The translations under genes were made by a program, and so were the position numbers. Source: Wenjunlia vitaminophila DSM 41686 (GTDB taxonomy: Bacteria; Actinomycetota; Actinomycetes; Streptomycetales; Streptomycetaceae). Taken from it: a stretch of DNA of 64,000 nt. This document shows positions 32,760-41,160 of this stretch, in pieces. Every line of letters begins with the position of its first letter. Position 1 is the first letter of the stretch. The DNA lies in the NCBI RefSeq assembly GCF_000380165.1, contig NZ_KB904659.1, positions 1 to 64,000 of the forward strand, given 5' to 3'. A model generated the notes under the pieces. The model was not told the origin of the DNA and did no database searches. It saw only the letters and a list, made by a program, of their open reading frames with translations.

Positions 32760-34279
32760 AGGAAGTCCTCAGCGGTGTGGGGGTCGGGGGAGAGGGGAGT
32801 GGCGTCGCCCGGCGGACCGCCGTGCGTCCACGGCGTCTCCTCCGGCGGGGGCAGTGGTGCCGCAGGACGTGGGTCGTGCTCGAAGGAGGTGAAGCACAGC
32901 CGGTCTCCCGGGGCGGGGACGCTGCCCTCCGCAGGCTCCCTGCCCCGCCCCATCCGGTTGGTCAGGCGGACCACCACGAGACCCGGCTCCACCTGGACCA
33001 CCTGGGCCTCCTGGGCGGCCCCGGCCAGGGCGCGGAAGACCCGAGCGCCCGGCTCCAGGTGCGGCACGTCCTCGGTGCGCACCGACACCAGTGGCCGGGG
33101 CCTGGGCGCCCGGCCCTCGCTGTACGCCAGCTCCACCGACTCCACCACACCGGCGAACGCCTCACCGGCCAGCCGCCGCTCCGCCATCACCAGCGGATCG
33201 TCCAACGCCTCGTGGGCGTCGAGGCGGGCCTGCTCGACCTCCCGCCGCACCAGCTTGGCCGCGGCTGTCACCGCGTCGTCCCTGCGGGGTTGCGGTGGCT
33301 CACCGGCCAGGACCCGGTCCCGGTGCCCGGTGTACGACCACCGGTCGCTCTCCCACCGGGCGGCGACCCGCCCCCCGACGGGCAGCTCGCGCAGCCTGGC
33401 GAGCCCCTGCCACACCAGCTCCCAGGTGGGCCGCAACTGGCTCTCCACCAGGTCCCGCACCAGGCGCTCGGCGCCCGGCAGCCCCGCGTCGAACCGGGCC
33501 ACGGCCGGAGCGAGCACCCGGTTGTCGAACTCCGGGTCGGTGGCCGGCCCTGCCGGCGGACAGTACAGCAGCCCCCGCTCGTCCCGCGCGGTCTCCACCC
33601 GTGCCGCCGCCACGGCCCCCCCACCGTCCCGTGGGGGGTCGATCCACGCCAGCAGCGCGCCCAGGTGCTGGTCCTCGAGCGCGCTCTGACCGGTGGCCCA
33701 GTGCCGGGAGAGCAGCCCGGTCACGGACAGGAGCAGACAGGACCCCGGGGTGAGGGCCCGCTCGGCGTAGTGCGTGAGCCAGCGGCCGAGCAACGGAACC
33801 CGGGAAGGCACCGGGAACGGCTCGGCCGGATCGTCCTCCGCGGTCCTGCGGAACCGGGTGGAGCGGCCCAACAGCCGCACGTAGCGCACCCCGGCCTCGT
33901 TGGGGACCAGGAGCTGCGGGGCGTCCCTGCACACCTCGCGCTGCACCTCGACCCGGGCCCCGGTCTGCGGGTCCTTCTCCTTGCGGAGCTCCACGTCGAC
34001 GTCGTCCGCGCCGCTGACCAGGTGCGGCAACATGACCTCGGCCAGCTCCGCGAGGAAGGCGAACCGGAGGTCACGGTCCCTGGGCTGGGGCACCACCAGC
34101 AACCGGGGGGAGTCCCGGTCGGTGCCGACCAGGGCCCCGAGTGGCGCGCCCACCTCGCCCGCGGTGGTCAACGGGACGAACACCATCGGCCGCTCGCCCA
34201 GGTGCCGGTGCAGCACCGTGGTCAACGGCTCGGCCCGCCCGCTGCGCAGCGCCTGTACCCGTGCGAGGGTCCTGATCAC
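32756..34279 (-). CDS. uncharacterised 507-residue protein of the nuclease-helicase operon
   Basis: No family is recognised. The protein starts MIRTLARVQALRSGRAEPLTTVL. It is acidic with mixed alpha/beta composition and has a helical centre (AAKLVRREVEQARLDAHEALDDPLVMAERR). A small beta-rich C-terminal module (HLEPGARVFRALAG, VEPGLVVVRLTN, PAPGDRLCFTSFE) is reminiscent of an OB-like or SH3-like fold seen in helicase accessory domains. A Pro-rich tail follows. It overlaps both neighbours by 4 nt, which implies fixed stoichiometry and probably a complex with them. It may be the DNA-binding or target-recognition subunit; that is inference from position and the C-terminal pattern. Confidence 0.82.
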   Translation of the reverse strand: MIRTLARVQALRSGRAEPLTTVLHRHLGERPMVFVPLTTAGEVGAPLGALVGTDRDSPRLLVVPQPRDRDLRFAFLAELAEVMLPHLVSGADDVDVELRKEKDPQTGARVEVQREVCRDAPQLLVPNEAGVRYVRLLGRSTRFRRTAEDDPAEPFPVPSRVPLLGRWLTHYAERALTPGSCLLLSVTGLLSRHWATGQSALEDQHLGALLAWIDPPRDGGGAVAAARVETARDERGLLYCPPAGPATDPEFDNRVLAPAVARFDAGLPGAERLVRDLVESQLRPTWELVWQGLARLRELPVGGRVAARWESDRWSYTGHRDRVLAGEPPQPRRDDAVTAAAKLVRREVEQARLDAHEALDDPLVMAERRLAGEAFAGVVESVELAYSEGRAPRPRPLVSVRTEDVPHLEPGARVFRALAGAAQEAQVVQVEPGLVVVRLTNRMGRGREPAEGSVPAPGDRLCFTSFEHDPRPAAPLPPPEETPWTHGGPPGDATPLSPDPHTAEDFL

Positions 34280-35496
34280 TCCGGCCCGTCTCCTCCCGCG
34301 CCCCCGGGGAGCGGCCGGTCATCCCGGCCGCAGGCCAGCGCCGCGGCTCGGAGCCGGGCGGCCCGCCGCACCTGGTGGACCACCGTGTCCTCCCCCTCCA
34401 GGGCCGCCTCGGCCCCGATCTCCGACGGGGGGAGCGCGTCCAGCACCGCCCGCACCGTGTCCAACGATCCGAACTCCGCGCGCACCGAACGCCCCAGCGC
34501 CTCCAACGCCCCCTCGTCGCGGGCCCGCCGCCGGCAGTGGAACGCCAGCTCGCAGGCGGCCAGGCAGTCAGGGGCGTAGCGGGCGGGAACCGCGTCCACG
34601 GCCGCGGCCAACTCCGCGACCGGGCGGGTCGGCGCCCCGTCCGGGCCCGGGCACAGGTCGAACGTGGTGCCCTCGGGCAGCTCCGCGGCGATCTCCTCGA
34701 GGCGGGCGAGCCTGGCGAGCTGCCGTTCGGTGACGCCGAGTTGTCGGCGCACGTCCACCATCGCACCGGTCGGCAGGTTGGAGAAGTCCCGCGGGCAGAC
34801 CAGCAGGACCGTGTGGTCCGGACGGCCGGCGCCCAGCGCCCGGGCGACCGAGCGCAGCGCCATCACGTAGACGGCCGCCTGGCGGGCGGCGGCACCCACC
34901 TTCGCCGGATCGGCGGAGCCGTCCAGGATCGGGAAGGACTTGATCTCCAGCACCGTCCACCGGCCGTCCGGGTGCACCAGCACCGCGTCCGGCTCCACGT
35001 ACGTGGTGCACCCGGCCACCTCGAACCCGAGCAGCGGGTGGTCGAGCAACGCCCAGGCGCCCCGGCGCGTCGCCTCGGCCAGCGCCCGCCTGGTGCGCTC
35101 GGCGCGCCCGGCCAGGCCCGGGGCGCTCAGGTCGGGAGGGGTGAGCCGGTCGGGCACCGCGAGCTGGAACTGCTCGGTGAGCAGCTTCAGCAGGGCGGCG
35201 CACCCGTCGGCCTTGACGCGCGCCTCGAAGACGTTGCCCCGGACGATGGCGAACTGTGACTGCCCGAACGGCGCCGGGCTGCCCAGGTGCCGGGCGAGAG
35301 CGCCCTTGTCCGCGCCTGCCGCGTCGAGCAGGGCCCGACGGCGGCATCCGGGGTTCGCGGCGAGCGCGGCGAGGGTCCGCGCGTCCATCGGACGGGGCGG
35401 GGCCGCCCCGCGCAGGGTGTCGAGGCGCTCTCGCAGAGTGCTGGTGCTCACGCGCGGCAGTGTCGCATCCCCCTCTGACAGCGCCGGCGGCGCCAC
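34276..35496 (-). CDS. RecB/Cas4-like PD-(D/E)XK nuclease with probable Fe-S cluster
   Basis: A 406-residue protein. The nuclease core shows Glu91 in GNVFEARV, Asp170 in YVEPDAVLV, Glu184-x-Lys186 in VLEIKSFP, and the QxxxY motif (206-210), i.e. the RecB-family PD-(D/E)XK signature. One cysteine precedes the core (Cys51) and three follow it (Cys311, 315, 321 in CLAACELAFHC). That is the split arrangement that binds a 4Fe-4S cluster in Cas4 and AddB. It is the first gene of a three-gene overlapping set with an SF1 helicase. The GTG at 35496 lies 10 nt after the upstream gene; a GTG at 35451 is also possible and gives a neater N-terminus. Confidence 0.85.
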   Translation of the reverse strand: MAPPALSEGDATLPRVSTSTLRERLDTLRGAAPPRPMDARTLAALAANPGCRRRALLDAAGADKGALARHLGSPAPFGQSQFAIVRGNVFEARVKADGCAALLKLLTEQFQLAVPDRLTPPDLSAPGLAGRAERTRRALAEATRRGAWALLDHPLLGFEVAGCTTYVEPDAVLVHPDGRWTVLEIKSFPILDGSADPAKVGAAARQAAVYVMALRSVARALGAGRPDHTVLLVCPRDFSNLPTGAMVDVRRQLGVTERQLARLARLEEIAAELPEGTTFDLCPGPDGAPTRPVAELAAAVDAVPARYAPDCLAACELAFHCRRRARDEGALEALGRSVRAEFGSLDTVRAVLDALPPSEIGAEAALEGEDTVVHQVRRAARLRAAALACGRDDRPLPGGAGGDGPE

Positions 35497-35506
35497 GGTT
35501 GTGTCG

Positions 35507-36685
35507 TTACGAGCCGGAGGCGCGGCTGGCGCCGCCCGCTCCCCGCTCCGCCTCGTGCACCGGCTCCTCCCGGGAGATCTGCCGGCCGATCAGCGTGCGC
35601 CGTCCGTCCTCGGCTCCGCTCCCGGAGGTGCCGTTGGCCGTGGTGCCGTTCAGGGCCGTGCCGTTGCGCGCCAGCCCCTTCGCCTCGGATCGGGCGCCGC
35701 TGGCCGGGTCGCCGTTCCTGCCGTTCTCGGGCGCCTGATCCGCACGGCTCGTACTGCCCTTGCGCAGGCTCGGGGACGGCTGGCCGTTCCGGTCCTCGTC
35801 GGTCCTCGACCGCCCCGGGCCGAGGATCCCGGGCGTGGTGCCGCGCAGGGCCATCCTGCGGTCCGCGAGCCGTTGCTCCGCCAAGTTCCGCCACCGGCTG
35901 GTCAGCCGCAGCGCCGGACGGACCAGCAGCAGCCCGAGCCCCATGACCAGGGCCCCGCCCACCGCGTCCAGCAGGTAGTGGTTGGCCGTGGCCATGACCA
36001 CGACGATCGTCAGCAGGGGGTAGATCACGCCTAGTGCACGGACCCAGGGCGCCCGGGCGTACCGCCACAGCAGCAACCCGCACCACAGCGACCAGCCCAC
36101 GTGCAGGCTGGGCATCGCGGCGTACTGGTTGGTCATCCCGCCGAGGCCGCGCGGTGCGCTGGCCTCCGCCCCCCACCAGCCGAACGAGGCGTACTGCGCC
36201 ATCGTGTCCACGAACCCGTAGCTGTCGGGGAGGAGTCTGGGCGGTGCCGTGGGCAGCAGGATGAACCCGATCAGACCGAGTACGGTGGAGAGCGCGAGCC
36301 AGGTGCGGACCGCCCGGTAGCGGCCGGGGAACCGCCGCCAGACCCAGATCAGGACGGCGGGCGTGACGACGTAGTGCAACGTGGCGTACGCGAAGTCGAA
36401 GAAGACGCCGAGCGCGGTGACCCGGGTCACCACCTCGTTGAGCGCCCGCTCGGGGTTGATGTGCAGGAACTGCTCGATCTCCAGGATGCGCCGGCCGTGG
36501 TCCAGCGCGGTCTCCACGTCACCCCTGGCGAGCAGGCGCCCTGAGGAGTAGGTCGCGTAGACCAGCACGACCAGCATGATCTCGGTCCACCAACGGGGCC
36601 GACGTGCCGGAGGCATGGCGGATGGTCGTCCCGCCGTGGGCGATGTGCTCCCGTCGGTCCTCTGACGAGGCACGGCTATGGACAC
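35507..36685 (-). CDS. PAP2-superfamily membrane phosphatase/inositolphosphotransferase-like protein
   Basis: A 392-residue integral membrane protein with about six hydrophobic segments between residues 35 and 275. It carries the PAP2-type catalytic signature as MPSLHVGWSLW (His in the first motif) and ANHYLLDAVGG (second His/Asp motif), as in the inositolphosphotransferase/AUR1-related group of actinomycetes. The C-terminal 110 residues are hydrophilic and low in complexity (NGTALNGTTANGTSGSG) and presumably cytoplasmic. It likely acts on a lipid-linked phosphate or phosphodiester. It is only 10 nt from the nuclease gene, so it may be co-transcribed with that unit without being functionally related. 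Confidence 0.83.
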   Translation of the reverse strand: MSIAVPRQRTDGSTSPTAGRPSAMPPARRPRWWTEIMLVVLVYATYSSGRLLARGDVETALDHGRRILEIEQFLHINPERALNEVVTRVTALGVFFDFAYATLHYVVTPAVLIWVWRRFPGRYRAVRTWLALSTVLGLIGFILLPTAPPRLLPDSYGFVDTMAQYASFGWWGAEASAPRGLGGMTNQYAAMPSLHVGWSLWCGLLLWRYARAPWVRALGVIYPLLTIVVVMATANHYLLDAVGGALVMGLGLLLVRPALRLTSRWRNLAEQRLADRRMALRGTTPGILGPGRSRTDEDRNGQPSPSLRKGSTSRADQAPENGRNGDPASGARSEAKGLARNGTALNGTTANGTSGSGAEDGRRTLIGRQISREEPVHEAERGAGGASRASGS

Positions 36686-36725
36686 GGCAACGAGTCTCCT
36701 GATCGAGTGAGTTCGTGACTTCTAC

Positions 36726-36738
36726 CGTACGACGTACG
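36726..36738. promoter_or_regulatory. CGTACG-A-CGTACG palindrome in the divergent PAP2/TetR region
   Basis: A perfect 13-nt dyad (arms CGTACG, central A) lies 41 nt upstream of the PAP2 start and 143 nt upstream of the TetR gene. Size and position suit a TetR-family operator controlling the divergent pair. Confidence 0.5.
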
Positions 36739-36880
36739 CTAGGGGCTACACCCAACAACTGCGAAGATTCCGGCCAAGTGTTTCATTGTTTAGCCTTTCC
36801 TTGACTTTTGGCAGCGGTCTTCGCCCATCGCAAGGCGTGCCACCCTCGTCCCCCAACCCACTGACTCCTCGGTCTGCGTC

Positions 36881-37501
36881 ATGACTAGTCCGGACCCGGC
36901 CCCGCCCGTACGGCGCCGCGCGCCACGCAACACGCTCAACCGTGAGCTGATCCTCGACTCCGCACTGCGTCTGCTCGACGGTCGGGGCGCCGCAGCCTTC
37001 ACCATGCGGGCCCTGGCCAAGGAGCTGAACGTGGGCGCCATGGCTCTCTACACGTACTTCCGTGGCAAGGATGAACTCTACGCTGCCGCAAGGGAGCGCC
37101 TGCTCAGCGCTTACCGCCCGCCACGGGCGGAGGGCAGCCCGTCCGAGCAGCTCAGGGCCGTTTGTCTGTCGGTGCACCGCTTGTTCACCGAGCACCCCTC
37201 CATGATCGAACTGTTGGTCGGGTGTGGACGCGGGTGTGACGCGCTGAGTATCGGGGTCGAACCGATGAACGAGCTGCTGGCCAGGTGCGGGCTCGACCGG
37301 CAGGAGGCGGAACGGGCCCGCCGGGCGCTGATGCAGTACACCCTGGGAGTGGCGCTCTGGGTGACCAGGGCCCGGGAGCGCCAGCCAGGCACCGGGGAGG
37401 CGGAACGGGCCGGGGGCGGGTCCACCGCCTTCGAGTACGGGTTGGACGCGCTGCTCGCCGGGCTGCTCGGCCACTGCGTCCCCCGCCCGGGGGAGGAGTG
37501 A
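36881..37501 (+). CDS. TetR-family transcriptional regulator
   Basis: A 206-residue TetR repressor. The N-terminal helix-turn-helix is LILDSALRLLDGRGAAAFTMRALAKELNVGAMALYTYFRGKDEL, and a helical ligand domain with the TetR_C-like SMIELLVGCGRG and LMQYTLGVALW blocks follows. The protein starts at the ATG that keeps a short basic arm before the HTH. It is divergent from the PAP2 gene across a region with a CGTACGACGTACG palindrome, a probable operator, so autoregulation and control of the PAP2/nuclease transcript are plausible. The ligand is unknown. Confidence 0.9.
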   Translation: MTSPDPAPPVRRRAPRNTLNRELILDSALRLLDGRGAAAFTMRALAKELNVGAMALYTYFRGKDELYAAARERLLSAYRPPRAEGSPSEQLRAVCLSVHRLFTEHPSMIELLVGCGRGCDALSIGVEPMNELLARCGLDRQEAERARRALMQYTLGVALWVTRARERQPGTGEAERAGGGSTAFEYGLDALLAGLLGHCVPRPGEE

Positions 37502-37537
37502 CGCCAGGACCCGGCGCGCACCGCCTCGACGCTCCGG

Positions 37538-38416
37538 TCAGCCCGGATCGAACGCGGTGTCCGGGGGACGGGGCGAGTCCACCGCGCCCGCGTCGAGCAC
37601 GGGGCTGGCACCGGCGGTGAACCGGTTCAGCTCGTCGCCGTGCACCACCCGGCCGGGGAACGGGTCGCGGGCCACCCGGCCGGCGAGCCCCGTCACGTCC
37701 AGGGGCGCCGAGGAGCCCAGCAGGATGACGTTGCCGTACCGGCGGCCACGCAACACCGAGGGGTCGGCGTACGCGCAGACCTCGGGGAAGACGGCGCGGA
37801 CCGTGGCCACCTGGGAACGGGTGAAGGCCAGGGGAGGGCCGTCCACCAGGTTCGCGGCGTAGGTGCCGCCCGGCCGCAGCGCCCGCGCGGCATCGGTGAG
37901 AAACTCCACGGTGGTCAGGTGGGCGGGTGTGCGCGCCCCCGCGTACACGTCGGCCACCAGCAGGTCCGCCCACCCGTCCGGCACCCGCGCCAGCCCCGCC
38001 CTGGCGTCGTCGGTGCGCACCCGGATCTGCCAGCCGCGCGGCCAGGGCAGGGCCTCGCGGACCAGGCGGACCAGCTCCGCGTCCCACTCCACGACCCGCT
38101 GGCGCGACCCCGGACGGGTGGCGGCCAGGTAGCGGGCCAGGGTGAGCCCGCCACCACCCAGGTGCACCGCCCGCACCGGCTGACCCGCGGGCGCCACGAG
38201 GTCCGCCGCGTGCCCCAGCCGCCGCTGGTACTCGAAGGACAGCCGACCGGGGTCGTCCAGGTCCACGTGGGACTGGGGGGCGCCGTCCACCAGCAGGGTC
38301 CAGGCACGCGGCCGGTCCCGGTCCGGTACCAGCTCGGCGACCCCGTGACTGACGCACACCCGGACCGGCTCGGGGGTGCGTCGTCCTGACCGCCGCGTGT
38401 TGTTCGCCACGGCCAC
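37538..38416 (-). CDS. spermidine synthase-like protein (aminopropyltransferase/methyltransferase fold)
   Basis: A 292-residue Rossmann-fold protein of the SpeE-like group. It shows RLSFEYQRRLGHAADL, glycine-rich VRAVHLGGGGLTLARYLAATRPG, an acidic strand end VVEWDAELVRLV, DDARAGL and DLLVADVYAGARTPAHLTTVEFL. These are the S-adenosyl-type pocket motifs of spermidine synthase relatives. Actinomycete members often lack the aminopropyltransferase Asp pair, so true polyamine synthesis is not assured. It is convergent with the TetR gene with only 36 nt between stops. No polyamine genes are nearby. Confidence 0.84.
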   Translation of the reverse strand: MAVANNTRRSGRRTPEPVRVCVSHGVAELVPDRDRPRAWTLLVDGAPQSHVDLDDPGRLSFEYQRRLGHAADLVAPAGQPVRAVHLGGGGLTLARYLAATRPGSRQRVVEWDAELVRLVREALPWPRGWQIRVRTDDARAGLARVPDGWADLLVADVYAGARTPAHLTTVEFLTDAARALRPGGTYAANLVDGPPLAFTRSQVATVRAVFPEVCAYADPSVLRGRRYGNVILLGSSAPLDVTGLAGRVARDPFPGRVVHGDELNRFTAGASPVLDAGAVDSPRPPDTAFDPG

Positions 38417-38581
38417 CAGTATCCGCGCCCTCCGGCCGCCGCCGGCTCCGGGTGCACCGGGCCCGCACGGGCACGCCTGGCGGGGGCGGGGCGCTGGTGC
38501 GCGGCGGCCGCGGGCCCGCGGCTCGAGCGGCCGGGGTCGGCTCCCGGTGGTGGGTCGGGCAGGTCGGGCTGGCCACGCGGC

Positions 38582-39004
38582 CTACATCCGGTCGGCGGCC
38601 TCGAGGGTGACCGCCGCCTCGCCGAGCGCCCGCCGCAGCAGCACCGGGTCGGTGAACGGGGCGGTGGTGTGCGGGGGCAGCAGCCATTGGGAGTTGCTCA
38701 CCGGTGGCCCGCCCGCGCGGTCGCACGGTGCGAGTGCGACGGTGCACACGCTGCCGGGCAGGTCCCAGTCGAGCGAGGTGCCCTCGGGCACCAGGAAGCC
38801 GAGGGTGTCACCGCTGGCGTCGTGGAGCACGGGACCGACAGAGGTCCGCAGCCTCAGGATGTCCACGGCCTCGAGTCCCTTCCTCGCCTCCACGGTGACC
38901 AGTTCGAAGGTCCCCGTGTCCGGCGGTGCGGCCGTCGGGGGCGCACCGGGCCCCACCACCAAGGCCTGCCTCGCCGTCCTGGGGTGCGACGCGCTGTTAC
39001 TCAA
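38582..39004 (-). CDS. conserved hypothetical protein (actinomycete)
   Basis: A 140-residue protein if translation begins at the TTG at 39004, which has GGGAGGA 8 nt upstream. A longer frame to 39565 has atypical composition and is probably not coding. The sequence has a strand-rich part FELVTVEARKGLEAVDILRLRT, GFLVPEGTSLDWDLPGSVCTVALAPC and a helical end DPVLLRRALGEAAVTLEAADRM. I recall similar short proteins in Streptomyces without function. It may be linked to the XRE-TPR regulator gene transcribed away from it. Confidence 0.6.
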   Translation of the reverse strand: MSNSASHPRTARQALVVGPGAPPTAAPPDTGTFELVTVEARKGLEAVDILRLRTSVGPVLHDASGDTLGFLVPEGTSLDWDLPGSVCTVALAPCDRAGGPPVSNSQWLLPPHTTAPFTDPVLLRRALGEAAVTLEAADRM

Positions 39005-39762
39005 GGGAACCGTCCTCCCTGTTGTCCAGTCGCTGGCCGGTTCGCCCACCTGCCGGACCGTTTTCTCACCGGCCCGCGGTCTCCTGCCAACCGACTCCCT
39101 GCCAACCGACTTCCCGCCAACCGACTTCCTGCCGGTCCGTCGCCAACCGACCCGTCCACCGGTGCCGACCCGGCCTCGAACAGCGGTGACCGTGTGGCGC
39201 GTCCGGCCGCGGACGGTTGCGTACGAACGGCACCCCGGAACGACGACGCCCGGCACGGAGTGCGCCGCCGCTGCCCACGGTCCGTGTCTGCCGTGGCTAC
39301 GGCGCTCACGGACCGTGACGCCGGGGACCCGGGAGGTGGGGCCGTCCCCGCGACGGCCCGTGGAACCGGTCCACTGGCTGTGGGCTCCGTGCCGCTCCCG
39401 GTCGTTGCTGGTCGTCGGTGGTTGGTGTCGTCTTCGGCCCCGTCCGCGCCCCCGTCGGGTCCATCGTGTCCAACGCTCCGATCTGGAGACGGCCACGGTC
39501 GGACGGCACCACACCGCGTGGCATTTCATGGCGGAACAAGGACAGAGCGTGTGCTTTGCGGCCAAACCCCGGGTGAAGACCTGATCACAGCCTGTACCGT
39601 CGTCGCGCCGGCCGACGGCGGCAACTGCGACCGTACGGCCTGGGGTTACTCGGTGTCACCGACGGAACGCGCCGTGGTGCGGTGCGCCGGCGCCTGGCGC
39701 CGCGGTCAAGGATTCGAACTCCCCCGCCGGTCCGAGCCGGTGGTCCCTTGAAAGTAGGTCTG
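39005..39762. other. 758-nt intergenic region with a short tandem repeat
   Basis: No credible gene is visible; the open frames have erratic codon use. Three 15-bp repeats lie at 39084-39128. The 3' end holds the regulator's AAAGTAGG ribosome-site region. Both flanking genes are transcribed away from it, so two promoters are expected here. Confidence 0.5.
39084..39128. repeat. three 15-bp tandem repeats (C(T/C)GCCAACCGACT(C/T)C)
   Basis: Units at 39084-39098, 39099-39113 and 39114-39128 differ by one or two bases, and a degenerate fourth follows. The repeats lie between a hypothetical gene and the XRE-TPR regulator, so they are probably slippage-prone non-coding DNA. Confidence 0.75.
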
Positions 39763-41160
39763 ATGACGTCCTCCACAGACCGTCGCCCCACGCCCAACAC
39801 CACGTTCCGCGCGCTGCGCGGGGCGCTCTCCCCGGGGGAGTTCGCCTCTCAGGTCCGCCGCGCGGCTCGGGAGATCGGTGAACAGGTCTCCTGCGACGCC
39901 CGGTACATCGGACGCGTGGAGTCAGGGGAGATCCAGTGCCCCAACTACGCCTACGAACGAGTGTTCCGGCACATGTTCCCCGGACGCACGCTGCGTGACC
40001 TCGGGTTCGTTCCCCGGGAGCTGGTGCGCGGCCGACGGACAGCCGCGGAGCTCTGCCTCGTCAACCCCGCGTCCGGAGGCGTCCGCCCGGGGACGCTGCG
40101 GCCCTGGCTGATCGACGTGGAGGACGGCGCCCCCCGGCAGGACGCGCCGGACGCGTACGACCCGTGCGACTTCGACTCCTGCGTCACCGACGCGTGCGAG
40201 GGGGCGGCGGACGAGCTGCGCCGCGCCTTCCTGGCCGGCGGCCCCCCGGAGCACGCCGTCCAGCAGGTGGTCCGCCAGATCAGGCTGTTGGACGACCAGC
40301 ACGGCGCCGACGCGTTCTACGGGCGCGCCGGGCGCTCCCTGCACACCGCGTACCGGCTGCTCGAGGAGGGCGCGCACAGCCGCCGCGCGGCGAGCCGACT
40401 CCACGTCGAGACCGGTGAACTCGCGCTGTCCGTGGGCTGGCTGGCCCATGACTCGCTGCGCCCGGACCAGGCCCGCTCGTACTACTCCGAGGCGTTGGCC
40501 ACCGCCCAACTGACCGGTGACCGGGGGCTTGGCGCCCACGCGTTCTGCCTCACCGCCTTCCTCGCCCGCGACCTGGGGCGGTACCGGGAGGCGGTGCACG
40601 CCGCCAGGGCCGGGCAGCACGCCGCCCGGCACCTGGCCTCCCCCCGGCTGCTGGCGCTGCTCGCCCTGCGCGAGGCGGGCGGTCTGGCCGGGCTCGGCGA
40701 CCGGGCCGGGTGCGAACAGTCCCTGGCCCGCGCCGAGCGGCTGTTCGCCAAGGGCCCGCGCGACGCCGACCCCGAGTGGATGTGCTTCTTCGGCAGGGCC
40801 GAGTTGGCGGGGTTGGAGGCCCAGTGCTGGTCACGGCTCGGTGACTTCGCGAGGGCCGCGGACCGGGCCCGACGCGCCGTTGACCTCCAGCCCTGCCACT
40901 TCGCGCGGAACATCGCCCTGTTCACCGCCGAGCTGGCACATGACCTGACCGGCCGCGGCGAGATCATCGAGGCGGTCCACCACTGCTACCGGGTGCTGGA
41001 ACTGCTGCGGAGACAGGTGGACTCGGCGCGGATCCGCGCCATGCTGGTCACCACGGTGCGCGCGCTGCGGGCCCACCAGTCGGTCCCCGACGTGGCGGCG
41101 TTCCTCGAGGCCTACCAGGCCTACCGCCAGGAGCGCGCCCTGCCCGTGGCGTCCGTCTAA
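39763..41160 (+). CDS. XRE-type DNA-binding protein with TPR-like C-terminal domain
   Basis: A 465-residue regulator. Residues about 15-75 look like an atypical lambda-repressor-type HTH ([41 protein letters not shown]). Residues 150-450 are helical tetratricopeptide-like repeats ([49 protein letters not shown]). The build matches the NsdA-like actinomycete regulators of antibiotic production and sporulation, although I cannot claim orthology. The ATG at 39763 has AGG a few bases upstream. Its stop overlaps that of the beta-glucosidase gene by 4 nt in convergent orientation. Confidence 0.82.
   Translation: MTSSTDRRPTPNTTFRALRGALSPGEFASQVRRAAREIGEQVSCDARYIGRVESGEIQCPNYAYERVFRHMFPGRTLRDLGFVPRELVRGRRTAAELCLVNPASGGVRPGTLRPWLIDVEDGAPRQDAPDAYDPCDFDSCVTDACEGAADELRRAFLAGGPPEHAVQQVVRQIRLLDDQHGADAFYGRAGRSLHTAYRLLEEGAHSRRAASRLHVETGELALSVGWLAHDSLRPDQARSYYSEALATAQLTGDRGLGAHAFCLTAFLARDLGRYREAVHAARAGQHAARHLASPRLLALLALREAGGLAGLGDRAGCEQSLARAERLFAKGPRDADPEWMCFFGRAELAGLEAQCWSRLGDFARAADRARRAVDLQPCHFARNIALFTAELAHDLTGRGEIIEAVHHCYRVLELLRRQVDSARIRAMLVTTVRALRAHQSVPDVAAFLEAYQAYRQERALPVASV

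Noticed and set aside
38582..39565. Long 327-codon version of the hypothetical gene
   Set aside because: The upstream 187 codons are Arg/Gly-rich with erratic codon use; the TTG at 39004 has a good ribosome site.
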